DNA from: Carnegiea gigantea
Taxonomy: Eukaryota; Streptophyta; Magnoliopsida; Caryophyllales; Cactaceae
DNA length: 64,000 bases
Reading direction: 5' to 3'
Assembly (NCBI GenBank): GCA_029747015.1
Contig: JAKOGI010000081.1
Coordinates: 390,001-454,000, forward strand
Below the pieces are notes generated by a model, which saw only the letters and a program-made list of their open reading frames with translations, did not search any database and was not told where the DNA came from. Of this stretch, positions 1-9,577 are shown piece after piece (position 1 is the stretch's first letter; each line of letters opens with the position of its first letter). A program made the translations under genes and the position numbers.

Positions 1-2
1 AC

Positions 3-1128
3 TACCCTGAATGGATCTCGAATGTAGTGCTAGTAAAGAAGCCCAATGGGACTTGGAGAATGTGCGTGGACTTTACATATTTGAATAAGGCCTGCCCAAA
101 GGATAATTATCCGCTACCAAAAATCAACAAGTTGGTGGACGCCACGGCCAGACATGCCTTACTGAGCTTCATGGACGCCTTCTCCGAGTATCACCAGATA
201 CACCTCTGTCCAGGGGATCAAGAAAAGACGGCTCTCATCATGGATCGCGACCTTCACTGTCATAAAATAATGCCCTTCGGGTTAAAGAACGTAGGGGCGA
301 CCTACCAGCGCCTGGTGAACAAACTGTTTGAGCCCCTCATAGGTCAGACCATGGAATTCTACGTCGACGATATGATTGTAAAAAGTAAGATCAAGGGGGA
401 TCATGGTGATGATCTGCAGAAGACATTCGACATACCTTGGGCGTTCAGCATGAAGCTTAACCCAAAAAAGTGCGTCTTCGGGGTACGATCGGACAAGTTC
501 CTCGGTTTTATGATCAGCAGTCGTGGAATCGAAGCTAACCTAGATAAAATCCAGGTCGTCCTCAGTATGAAACCGCCCTAAAATATGCGAGTGGTGCAAC
601 GCCTGACCAGCTGCATAGCCTCCCTCGGATGATTTATGTCCTGGTCCGCAGATAAGTGTCAACCGTTCTTCCGCATCTTACGCCAACGGGCCAGCTTCAG
701 TTGGGACCAGCAGACGAACGAGACCTTCCAAGCTATGAAGGCCTACTTAGCTCAGTTGCCTAAAATCGCCAGTCCCCTAGAAGGGGAAGTCTTGATACTA
801 TATTTGGCTATCTCAGAGCACGCAGTCAGCGCAGTCCTTATGGTAAAAAGGGAAAAGGAGCAGATCCCTGTGTACTACACAAGCTACGCCTTGGCAGGGG
901 CGGAAGTGAACTACCCTCTCGTTGAGAAGTTTGCATATGTTGTGGTGATGGCTAGCCAAAAGCTGAGACCCTACTTTGAGGCTCACAAGATTCTAGTCTT
1001 AACGGATCAACTCTTGAGGAACGTCCTCATAAGTTAGACGCCTCAGGGCAGCTCTTAAAATGGGCCATCGAACTCTCCCGCTATGACTTAGCCTTTGAAC
1101 CACGGAGGGCCATCAAAGGCCCAGGCGT
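3..1128 (+). pseudogene. gypsy pol: reverse transcriptase and first RNase H (broken)
   Basis: This is the reverse transcriptase and RNase H part of the polyprotein that copies element RNA into DNA. In frame 3 the RT core is readable from the window edge: VKKPNGTWRMCVDF near 30-75, MPFGLKN near 270-290, and the catalytic FYVDDM motif at about 357-375. The first RNase H/tether follows (SADKCQPFF, then YTSYALAGAE and YPLVEKFA at about 875-940). Stops interrupt the frame at 579-581 (TAA) and 630-632 (TGA). A one-base loss near 1030 shifts the frame and a compensating change near 1125 restores it. The upstream start is outside the window. Identity as gypsy RT is certain; the enzyme cannot be made as it stands. 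Confidence 0.88.
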
Positions 1129-1448
1129 TGGCCAACTTCCTGGCTGAAAGTACCGCGCCCGCTGAGGAAGGGGTCTTGTGCCTACGACCTTGGAACTTAT
1201 ACGTGGACGGCTCGTCCACTAAGGATAGTAGTGGAGCCGTCCTCATTATTGAAAGTCCCACCGGGGCACGGTACGAGCATGCTCTAGAGTTTATGTTTAA
1301 GGCATCTAACAATGAGGCCGAGTATGAAGCCCTCATCACGGGAGCAGAGCTCTGTTACACTGCGGGGGCCAATTCCGTCTAAGCCTTCTCTAACTCCTAG
1401 TTAGTCGTTAGCCAGCTCAACGGTGCATACGAAGCAAATGATGACATT
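1129..1448 (+). pseudogene. second (archaeal-type) RNase H domain of Tat-lineage pol, broken
   Basis: The segment reads YVDGSSTKDSSGAVL and then NNEAEYEALITGAEL, the typical DGS/NNxAEYxA pattern of the additional RNase H found behind the ordinary RNase H in plant Tat-lineage elements. The catalytic Asp of VDGS and the Glu of AEYEA are both present. The frame is stopped at 1380-1382 (TAA) and 1398-1400 (TAG); both are explained by C-to-T changes of glutamine codons (inference from family consensus). The reading frame continues directly into the integrase region. Confidence 0.75.
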
Positions 1449-2999
1449 ATGGCCGCCTATGATCGATGGGTACGGGAGGCCACCAAGTTGCTAAAGCATT
1501 TTGCAATCACGCACATCCCTCGCTCAAAGAACCGACAGGCCGATGGCTTGTCTAAACTGGCGAGCTCATCCGACGACAGGAAACCCAAAAACATGCAACG
1601 GGAAACTCTGACAGAGAGGAGCATTGACCCACATGAGGTGTTATGGTTAGACAGAAGCTCAACTTGGATCGATCCTATCCGCGCGTACCTCACTGATGGT
1701 ATGCTGCCCTCATATCTCAAAGACGCGGATAAAGTGAAGAAGAGGTCGAACTGGTTTATCCTAGATGAGGGAATCTTATACAAAAGATCTTTCTCCCAGC
1801 CTCTCCTACGTTGTGTGACCCCAGAGGACGGGCAAAGAGTACTGAAAGAGCTACACGAAGGCATTTACAGCACACATGCTGGAGGCTGCGCCCTCACCGT
1901 CACGGCCATTTGGATCGGCTTCTACTGGCCTAGCTTGCGGGAGGACGCAATGACACTACTGCGGACTTGTGACAAATGCCAGAAGTTTGCACCCATCCAA
2001 CGAGTCCCCTCCACCACCATGACGCCAATTGTCAGTCCCCTGCCATTCGCCACATGGGGAATGGATATCCTCGGCCCTTTCCCCAAGGCTACAGGGCAGC
2101 GCAAGTACCTCTTCGTGGCAGTGGACTACTTCACCAAATGGATAGAGGCTGAGGCTGTTACCCCCATAACCACCGTTGAAGCATGAAAGTTCATTCGGCG
2201 AAACATTATCACCCGTTTCGGCATCCCTTGTGCCATAATTTTCGACAACGGCTGGCAGTTCGACACCAGTAAACTCACAGACTATCTCAGTATCTTGGGC
2301 GGCCAGGCGCGTTTCACGGCAGTGGCACACTCTCAGACCAACGGCCAAGCTGAGGCGGCTAATAAGTCTATCCTTTATAGCTTGCAGAAGAAGTTTGACA
2401 ACGTAAAAGGCAAATGGGCGGATGAAATGCATGGCGTCCTATGGTACCTACGCACCACTGAGAAAACCGCCACTGGCGAGACGCCTTTTATGTTAGCATA
2501 TGGATCCAAGGCCGTTTTAGCTATTAAGGTCGCTCTTCACACTCACCGGTTAACAACTTTCTAAGAGGAGTTAAACAATGCAGCCCTCCACAAATCCCTC
2601 GATCTCCTCCCCTCTATCCACCGCGAAGCTCTCTATAAACTGCGCATCGCACGCCTACACCATTGCGTGGTGCGAGTGCAGCCAATTCAGGTGGGCGACC
2701 TCGTTCTTCAGCGCATGGAAGCCATAGCTAGGGCGGAGGAACATGAAAAACTAACTGCCAACTGGGAAGGCCCATACAAAGTCATTTCCCAAGTCCGTCC
2801 CGGTACATATCGACTGGAGGCCATCAACGGTACCCCCATCCCCCGGCGGCCACTTTATCCCCTACCGACATGTACATTTTCATCACAAATAATACAGTCA
2901 GAAGCCCGCGGCGGCCACTTTTACACTCATGTGCACCCCCTTGTTCCCCCTCAACGCGGCCTCATGGCCGGTGGCTGCACTCTTAGCCCCACTGGGGGC
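1449..2999 (+). pseudogene. gypsy integrase with C-terminal domain, broken
   Basis: Integrase inserts element cDNA into the chromosome. The zinc-binding HHCC domain is visible (HEGIYSTHAGG, then CDKCQKF at about 1967-1987). It is followed by the DDE core: first Asp in WGMDILGPF (about 2055-2080), second Asp in IIFDNGWQF (about 2236-2262), and Glu in TNGQAEAANKS (about 2338-2370). The C-terminal part has GDLVLQR and NWEGPYKV (2692-2790) and ends where the minisatellite begins. In-frame stops are at 2184-2186 (TGA, where an Arg codon is expected) and 2562-2564 (TAA). The frame is otherwise open to 2999. Both breaks fit C-to-T decay. Confidence 0.88.
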
Positions 3000-3370
3000 T
3001 AAGGATCCTTAAGCACGGCCTCATGGTCGGTCGCTACATTCTTAGCCCCGGTGGGGCTAAGGGTTCTTAAGCACGGCTTCACGGCTAGTCGCTACACACT
3101 TAGCCCCACTGGGGGCTAAGCGTCCTTAAGCACGGCCTCACGATCGGTCGCTACACTCTTAGCCCAACTGGGGCTAAGGGTCCTTAAGCACAGCATCGCG
3201 GCCGGTTGCTATACTCTTAACCCCACTGGGGGCTAAGGGTCCTTAAACACGGCTACACGGCCGGTCGCTACACTTTTAGCCCCACTGGGGGCTAAGGGTC
3301 CTTAAGCACGGCCTCGTGGCCTGTCGCTACACTCTTAGCCCCAATGGGGGCTAAGGGTCCTCAAGCATGG
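2955..3370 (+). repeat. 59-bp palindromic minisatellite, block 1 (about 7 units)
   Basis: About seven imperfect copies of a 59-bp GC-rich unit. Each unit holds a perfect 9-bp stem, CTTAGCCCC facing GGGGCTAAG, and a CCTTAAGCACGGCCT segment. It starts directly behind the integrase C-terminus. The same unit returns at 6580-7665, so the two blocks flank the antisense ORF at 3541-6161. Confidence 0.93.
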
Positions 3371-3540
3371 CTGCAATGAGTTATAAGCTCCTCCACAGTA
3401 TAACGCATCACTTATTCTTTCGCTTGGGGGCTGCTACCTTGACGATGAAAAAAGAACAAAATACAGGCTGAAACGAAAGAACAAGTAGGAAGCGGAGGAA
3501 TGAACGTGAGAAGCTGGTAACGGAAGTGAACATTCTTTCA
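3371..3540. other. spacer between minisatellite block 1 and antisense ORF
   Basis: Short unique stretch without a gene. On the minus strand it would be the 3' untranslated end of the antisense ORF. No clear AATAAA was seen close to the stop at 3541-3543. Confidence 0.4.
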
Positions 3541-6161
3541 TTAACAAAAAAGAGCACAACCCGTTAAAAAAAAGGAGAGGGGGGGTTGCACATCGGCCTC
3601 TCCACTATCTTCATGCCCCTCCTCCCCTAAAACCCCAGCTTCAATATCCAGGGGGTTGGTGGCCTCGTCCCCCGCGTCCTCACCCTCGGTAGAAGGAGGA
3701 ATAAACTCCACCTCTTCAGGATCACGACCCTCATCTACAGCCCGTTGACGCTCGTCCACATAGTGGAGGTAGGCCTCAAAATAGCTATCCCCCTAAAACT
3801 CTTGGGCCAGTGTCACTGGGATTTTACGTAAGTACCCGAGGATGTCGGCACAGCCTTGTTGGTAGCCTTGCTCCTTGGCTTGGGCCACATCAGCTCCGGC
3901 CTTCACCAGCGCTTCCTCTAGCTGGCGCTGCAACCCCTTCTTCTTGGCTTCACGGGCGTCTAGATCAGCCCGCAGTGTTTCCCAACGCCGCTAGTACAGA
4001 GTGACAAGCCCCTCCAATCTTGGGCATTCCACCGCAGCCCTTACCCCCAGGCGAAGACCTCGACCATGGCTATTTCTTCTTCGAGGACCTTAGGGGGATC
4101 CGAAGCCCCGGGAGTTACCAAGTCCCAAGACTTAACTAAGTCCTGGACGAGTGAGAGCTTGGCGATGGGATCCGCCTTGATGAAGTTGGTGGATGGCTGC
4201 TGGGTGATGGGGGAGGAACTACCGGCAGCTTGGTAAGCGGCCCCTACAGTTTTAGAAGGGGCGGCTTGTTCCTAAATGGCAGGGGCGAGGTCCCCTGATG
4301 ACCGGCTCACCGATCAATGAGGGACCGATCGTTCGGCTCCCGCTTCCCCTACTTGCGATGGGGCGGAGGCCGCGGCCTCATCCGGGCTACCCTCGGTCCG
4401 TTGCCGTTTCCGGACGGTAGGCTAATGGTAGGCTTCTTCCTGCGTTGAACGAGGGAGGGCGCCTGCAAGAAAAAGACTTAGTCGGTGGAATCCAAGAACT
4501 ACGAGAAAAGGAAGGGGCAAACAAGGTTATGCATTACACCTTTTTGGCCTGTTGGGCGAAGAGGCACTGCCTCTCCTCTTCTCACCGGCACTCGGCGTCA
4601 GCCGCCACTTGCTCCGGAGTGACGTCCCCGGTCTCGAAGACCGTCAACCTGGCCCTCGCTTGTTCTGCATAAAATAAAAAGGAAGTCAGGTCAGCACCAA
4701 GCATACGGACGGCTAGCATTGGGACGACTAAGTACCCCTGGAGTAATTCTTAAGGATCAGGAGGCCGGCTGTGATGAGAAGGAATCGTTGGCAAAGATCT
4801 TTAACTTGGGCAGCCAATTCAAAGGCTCCCTGTTACTAAACTTGCTCCTCCTCCTCTCGGGGCCATTAACAGACTTAATTGCTTCAGCCATAAACTTGGG
4901 GATGGGCCGAGGCTTATCATCCTCGCGTATGTAAAACTGGAAGTAGCGGGCGGTCCTCTTCTCCTCGGCCGTGGGCTCTTCGAAACGATTCCTCACGGGT
5001 TTGCCCTCGTTCCAGTTAGGAACGTGCTCCCAACCTGACTCCCGGCATAAGAAGAGGAAGTCATACTTCCAGTACCTCACTTTCGATTTCTTCTCGTTGG
5101 CCATCATGAAACCTGGCCTGTTGTTGAAGCAATACCACCCTAGGTCACCGGTCTACTTGGGAGCCTTCTGAATGGTATGCACGAAGCTGAACGCCCAAGC
5201 TGAACAAGTGAGGTCGCGCAACTCACAAGTTGCTATAAAGGAGCAAATGTTGTGCCATGATGTGGGCACAACCTGCGCAGGTGCCAGTTTGTACTTGTTT
5301 AAGATCTCTGCAATCACAGGATGAAGGGGAAAGCGGAGACCGTAGTTAAGGGCCACACGATAGACTGCTATACATTTTGTAGGAGGCTCATTCACGGTGG
5401 CATCTACTTCGGAAATCATGAAGGTATACCCGAGAGGCAGAAGGTATTACTTCTCAAGGGCCGACCTTTTTAACGTAGTAACGACCTTCGGATCAGGGAA
5501 GTGACTGCCCAGACCATCCTGCAGGTCCGAGTGGGTTGGGGCCCCTGGGAATTCCGACCCTTCCGCCACGATCTCTGTTACTTTATGTGCGCGGCTTTTT
5601 CGCTTAAGCACTGACTTACCCGGGGCCGGAGGCTCTTCAGAGGAAGAGGGGCTACTTGACGCTCCCTTCGAGGACGAACTCTCAGAGGAGGAGCTAGATA
5701 AGGCCACCCCTAAGGTAAAACTAGAACCAGTAAAGGCCACTTCGGCCTCCGGGTTGGACGAGGATGGAGCTGAACAGGGATTACCTTGTGTGCCCTCGGC
5801 CAGGAGCTCGTCGAGGGATCTAAAACATGGGGCGGACTTGGTCTTTACTATTCTTCGAACCTGAAAATCAGTCATATAATTAGCTACGATGATCTCCCAG
5901 GGATACGTCACCTCCACCTTTAGGCTGAGGATGCTGGGAGTGGAGGAATACTCACAGCTAGACCACGAGAGAGTGCCCCGTTCAAAGAGGGGCACCGCAT
6001 AGGGAATCTTTTTGGGTTCCCTACATTTATTCTTTCGGGGGACGCCGGCCACCACCCGGCCATCAATAAAGGCCGAGAGGCTGGGGAATTGCGGGTGCCG
6101 ACCTTCCACTTAGGGGCCGGTTAACCCCTTGGGAACGTCCCCACTGGATGAGCAAGACCAT
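3541..6161 (-). pseudogene. antisense extra ORF of the Tat element (gypsy-type transposon protein-like), broken
   Basis: The ORF is read on the minus strand from an ATG at 6161-6159. The N-terminal part (to about 5447) includes a Ser/Glu-rich linker. The middle (5419-5153 and 5107-4757) has LRFPLHPVIAEIL, GWYCFNNRPGF and WKYDFLF motifs, typical of the plant 'putative gypsy type transposon' family. The part near 3930-3800 is a Gln/Ala/Glu-rich coil, and the end is acidic (FEAYLHYVDERQ, then PPSTEGE; stop 3541-3543). Stops interrupt it at 6112-6110, 5446-5444 and 5152-5150, the pieces otherwise sharing one frame down to 4757. A frame change before 3759, with an acceptor-like TGCAG at 4669-4665, suggests an intron or an indel. 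Tat-lineage elements are known to carry extra ORFs, some antisense; the function is unknown. Confidence 0.68.
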
Positions 6162-6579
6162 GACATAATATACAAGAACAAACAATGCTTCGAGGGGACA
6201 CGGAGGTGTACTTGTAGGAGATGAAGATTCAAGGGAGCTGTTTGAAGATGAGGATGAGCGTTCAAGCAGACCTTTGAAGATACAAAGGGGTGGCTTGAGG
6301 CACCACAGTGAATTTGAATGCAGAGTGGGAGAGGGCAACCAGAGCTTCTCTCTCTAGAAGTTGTATCTCTCTCTAGGGGGTTGAAATGTGCGATGAGCCA
6401 ATGACCTCTCCCTCGACGAATCCTCACCCTTATACAGAGCGAAAAGGCAGGACATCCCCCCAAGGAAACTCATCAGGCACAGCTCTTCCTAACCGACGCC
6501 ATGCGGCGACCTGTCATCGCCACGTCATTAGCACAAATCTTGGACCTCGTAAAGAAGTGGACCTCCAAATACACTCCAT
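6162..6579 (-). other. leader region of the antisense ORF
   Basis: No gene is seen. It holds the TATA-like site and CT/GA-rich tracts expected of a plant 5' leader on the minus strand. It ends at the second minisatellite block. Confidence 0.35.
6429..6434 (-). promoter_or_regulatory. possible TATA box for the antisense ORF
   Basis: TATAAG on the minus strand, about 270 bp before the ATG at 6161. A leader with AGAGAGAGA-type tracts follows. Position alone supports it. Confidence 0.3.
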
Positions 6580-7665
6580 GGCAGCCAGTCGCTGCACACC
6601 CAATCCTAAGGGCTAGGGGTCTTGAGCACAGCCTTATGGCCGGTCGCTACACTCTTACCCCAACTAGGGGCTAAGGGTCCTTAAGCACGGCCTCTCACCC
6701 TGTCGCTACACTCTTGGCCCCACTGGGGGCTAAGGGTCCTTAAGCACAGCCTCATGGCCGGTCGCTACACTCTTAGCCCCACTGGGGGCCAAAAATCCTT
6801 AAGCACGGCCTCATGGCTAGTCGCTACACTCTTAGCCCTACTGGAGGCCAAGGGTCCTTAAGCATGACCTCAAGGCCGGTGGCCACACTTTTGGCCCAAC
6901 TGGAGGCTAAGGGTCCTTAAGCACAGCCTCATGGCTGCTCGCTACACTCTTAGCCTCACTAGGAGCCAAGGTTCCTTAAGCACGGTCTCACGGTTGGTCA
7001 CCACACTCTTACCCCCACTGGGGGCAAAGGGTCCTCGAGCATGGCCTCTAGGTTGGTCGCTATACTCTTGGCCCCACTGGGGGCCAAGGGTCCTTAAGCA
7101 CGGTCTCATGGCTGGTCATTACATTCTTAGCCCTACTGGGGGCCAAGGGTCGTTAAGCACGGCCTCAAGACCGGTCGCCACACTCTTGGCCCCATTGGGG
7201 GCTAAGGGTCCTTAAGCACGGCCTCATGGCTGATCGCTACACTCTAAGCCCCACTAGGGGCCAAGGGTCCTTAAGCACAGCCTCACGGTCGGTCGCCACA
7301 GTCTTACCCCCACTGGGGGCTAAGGGTCCTAGAGCACGGCCTCACGGCCGGTCGCCACAATCTTACCCCCACTGGGGGCTAAGGGTCCTAGAGCACGGCC
7401 TCACGGCTGGTCGCTACACTCTTACCCCCACTGGAGGCAAAGGGTCCTCGAGCACGGCCTCTTGACCGGTCGCCACACTCTGCCGGTCGCTACACTCTTA
7501 GCCCCACTGGGGGCTAAGGGTCCTCGAGCATGGCCTTACAGCCGGTCGCCACACCCTTAGCCCCACTAGAGGCTAAGGGTCCTTAATCACGACCTCACGG
7601 CCGGTTGCTACACTCTTAGCCCCCATTGAGGGCTAAGGGTCCTTAAGCACGGCTTCACAACCTTC
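6580..7665 (+). repeat. 59-bp palindromic minisatellite, block 2 (about 18 units)
   Basis: About eighteen diverged copies of the unit seen at 2955-3370, with the same TTAGCCCC/GGGGCTAA stem and GGCCTCACGGCCGGT segment. Some units carry ACCCCCACTGGGGG in place of the longer stem. Apparent plus-strand ORFs through here are only the repeat translated. Tandem repeats in the 3' region are known for Ogre-like elements and can seed satellites. Confidence 0.93.
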
Positions 7666-7710
7666 ATAACATATGGAAACAAGCAAAGAGGCAAGTCATA
7701 TGGGGCTTGT

Positions 7711-7716
7711 TTTATT
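7711..7716 (-). terminator. AATAAA poly(A) signal of antisense unit B
   Basis: AATAAA on the minus strand about 120 nt after the stop of the ORF at 8242-7838, inside a TTTTATTAC context shared with unit A. Confidence 0.5.
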
Positions 7717-7837
7717 ACGATAGCTGTGCCAATACAAGCAAGAAAAGAGGGCGGAGCAGTACAAGATAAGGTTCAAAACAAAACTATGGCTACTCCTCGT
7801 CACTAGAGGGTACCGGGGGACCGTTCGATCTAGAGTC

Positions 7838-8242
7838 CTATTCTTGGCCAACTCGGGAACCACAGACCTCCACTTTATTGGCCGGCCACTGAAGCTGCGC
7901 TGCCCTTAGTACGTGGTCGACACAGCCCATCCAGACCTCGAACGTTGACCACCTTAGACTTACCAAGGATGATTTCATACTCTCGGTCGTAAAATCATGC
8001 GCCATACCCAACTCAACTGCCTCGTTCAGCAGCATGGCGTAGAATTTCGCCTATACTATTTCAGGGAGCTCAAAGTCAGCCGCTGCACCCTCGGCCTCGG
8101 ACAACGAAAAGCGTGGGCATAAGGCGTGGAAGTCTTCGGGAAGAGGGCGAGGCGGACATGAAGCACTCCTCCAGCGCCAAATGAAGAACTTTCTCACATA
8201 ATTGGCCATCTCCCTCGTGTTGTAGATAGGAGGAAATGTCAT
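7838..8242 (-). pseudogene. antisense small ORF, unit B (one nonsense codon)
   Basis: The product would be about 134 residues and is not recognised as a known domain. It begins MTFPPIYNTREM and contains FHALCPRFSL, FYAMLLNEAVELG and LVSLRWSTFE. These align one for one with the neighbouring unit A protein (8606-9067), so A and B are duplicates. A TAG at 8053-8051 splits the frame between EIV and AKFYAM; unit A has no stop there. The whole unit has a TATA-like box upstream (8345-8352, or TATAAAATA at 8281-8289) and AATAAA downstream. It lies inside the 3' region of the Tat element, opposite to pol. Function unknown. Confidence 0.6.
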
Positions 8243-8344
8243 ACTAACAAGGGAAATAGGTGTACTGATCGCTCTCCCTATATTTTATACCACTCCCCCT
8301 GGAAAGATGAATACTCGAATATCCTATGTGGGAGGATGGCATTG

Positions 8345-8352
8345 TATTTATA
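8345..8352 (-). promoter_or_regulatory. TATA box candidate of antisense unit B
   Basis: TATAAATA on the minus strand, about 105 bp before the unit B ATG. A second candidate, TATAAAATA at 8281-8289, is closer to the ATG. Confidence 0.45.
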
Positions 8353-8500
8353 AAGGAGGAATTGGGAGAGCTGAAGATAGGAGAAATTCCCAAGAGCCTA
8401 ATGGCTAATCCACCTCAGACACGTGGCCATCCAATCAGCACCAATTAAGACCATTGCGAGCGAAGTAATGACCATTTAAAAGATATGAAAGCATGGTTTT

Positions 8501-8506
8501 TTTATT
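8501..8506 (-). terminator. AATAAA poly(A) signal of antisense unit A
   Basis: AATAAA on the minus strand about 100 nt after the unit A stop, at the position matching the signal of unit B. Confidence 0.5.
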
Positions 8507-8605
8507 ACTGTCGGGATAAGCAGTACAAAAGAAAAACAGGAGAAAATACTAGCAGGGGTAGGCCCCGCGTTCATAGGCTTAACAGCTTCTCCCCTACTCA
8601 CCATC

Positions 8606-9067
8606 CTAAAGGGAGGCCGCCTTTTCAATGGTCGAGAACTCATCCTCCGGCTCTACTTCCGAGCCATCTTCCCATTGACTGGTTCTTGAACTCTCCCCTG
8701 ATCTGACCTTTGGGCGGAATTGAGCTTCAAAGATCCGGTCACCATACAACCAGACCCACGACTTGAAGGTGCTCCAACGGAGTACAATGAGGGGCAACTC
8801 CAAAGACTGGGGCGACTGTCTTTGCACGACCCCGAGCCTTTCAGCCTCGTTTAGAAGCATCGCATAGAAGATCACCTGTGGCAACTCTGGGAGTTCATAG
8901 TACTCGGAGGCCTCCTCAGCCACGGCTAGCTCAAAGCTCAGACAGAGGGCTTGAAAGTCTTTTGAGAGAGGCAACGAAGGAAAGGCAACCCCATGTCGAT
9001 CCCATGCAAAGTGGCGATTGACATACACACCCATCGTCTTAGTATCGAGGGACCGCGGGAAAGCCAT
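8606..9067 (-). CDS. antisense small ORF, unit A (153 aa, intact), unknown function
   Basis: This is an intact 153-residue ORF on the minus strand, starting MAFPRSLDTKTM. No signal peptide or membrane segment is visible. Conserved blocks shared with unit B are FQALCLSFEL (about residues 38-47), FYAMLLNEAERLG (about 67-79) and LIVLRWSTFKSW (about 92-103). The C-terminus is acidic and Ser-rich. The ATG is 70 nt behind a good TATA box (9135-9142), and AATAAA lies 100 nt after the stop, so it looks like a complete transcription unit of about 0.6 kb. It is the older or better-kept copy of a tandem duplication of about 0.8 kb. Being the only intact ORF in an otherwise dead element is notable. I do not recognise the family beyond retrotransposon-associated proteins. 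Confidence 0.6.
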   Translation of the reverse strand: MAFPRSLDTKTMGVYVNRHFAWDRHGVAFPSLPLSKDFQALCLSFELAVAEEASEYYELPELPQVIFYAMLLNEAERLGVVQRQSPQSLELPLIVLRWSTFKSWVWLYGDRIFEAQFRPKVRSGESSRTSQWEDGSEVEPEDEFSTIEKAASL

Positions 9068-9134
9068 AGGGAGAACACCGGACAGCGACTATCGTCAAAT
9101 AAGGAAGAATGAGACACCCCACCCCATCAGTTGC

Positions 9135-9142
9135 CTTTTATA
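9135..9142 (-). promoter_or_regulatory. TATA box of antisense unit A
   Basis: TATAAAAG on the minus strand, about 70 bp before the unit A ATG. It is the best TATA match among the antisense units. Confidence 0.5.
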
Positions 9143-9167
9143 ATAGAGGAAGCGACAGTTTCGTACA

Positions 9168-9172
9168 ACTGT
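9168..9172. repeat. target-site duplication, left (ACTGT)
   Basis: ACTGT directly left of the large-LTR element; ACTAT directly follows its right end at 16107-16111. Four of five bases agree. Confidence 0.65.
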
Positions 9173-9577
9173 TGTAACGCCCCCAACCCAAAGGCTAGGA
9201 GTGTTATCGTTTTTCTTGAAATTCTGGGAATTTAAATTTCGTTGAAGATGCTGTCAGATGACAGACTATATGAATTTAGCATTGACACTAAAATAACCAT
9301 CATGTTCAATGCGATATAGTCACTAAACTGATGATTTCACTACACCATACAGTAACAGGCCATATACAGGAATAGACCTCTTCGATAAAACATGGAATGA
9401 TAACCATAAGGCAAAACCTGTAACTGTGTCATGTGAATAGTATACTAATGATGTAGCAATATACGCTTTGAACTTCACATGCTTGTTTATTAAAGTACAA
9501 TGTTCTACAATCCGTCATAGGGACTGAGATTCTTTACTGACCTGGTTCTTCTACCAGTTGACAGGGTTTTATAATGT

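Larger units (their letters stand above)
1..9172 (+). mobile_element. Ty3/gypsy retrotransposon of Tat/Ogre type, 3' part, decayed
   Basis: The window opens inside reverse transcriptase. Downstream come RNase H, a second RNase H, integrase, a minisatellite block, an antisense ORF, a second minisatellite block and two more antisense ORFs. A second RNase H after the normal one, together with a long 3' region rich in tandem repeats and extra ORFs, is known for the Tat/Ogre/Retand lineage. The 5' LTR, gag and protease would lie left of position 1. The element is interrupted at 9172 by a large-LTR element, and its 3' LTR seems to continue at 16107. At least six in-frame stops and two frameshifts show the plus-strand genes are dead. 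Lineage assignment is inferred from domain order and motifs, not from a database search. Confidence 0.8.

Noticed and set aside
6931..7465. Plus-strand ORFs of 79-94 codons
   Set aside because: Translations of the 59-bp minisatellite.
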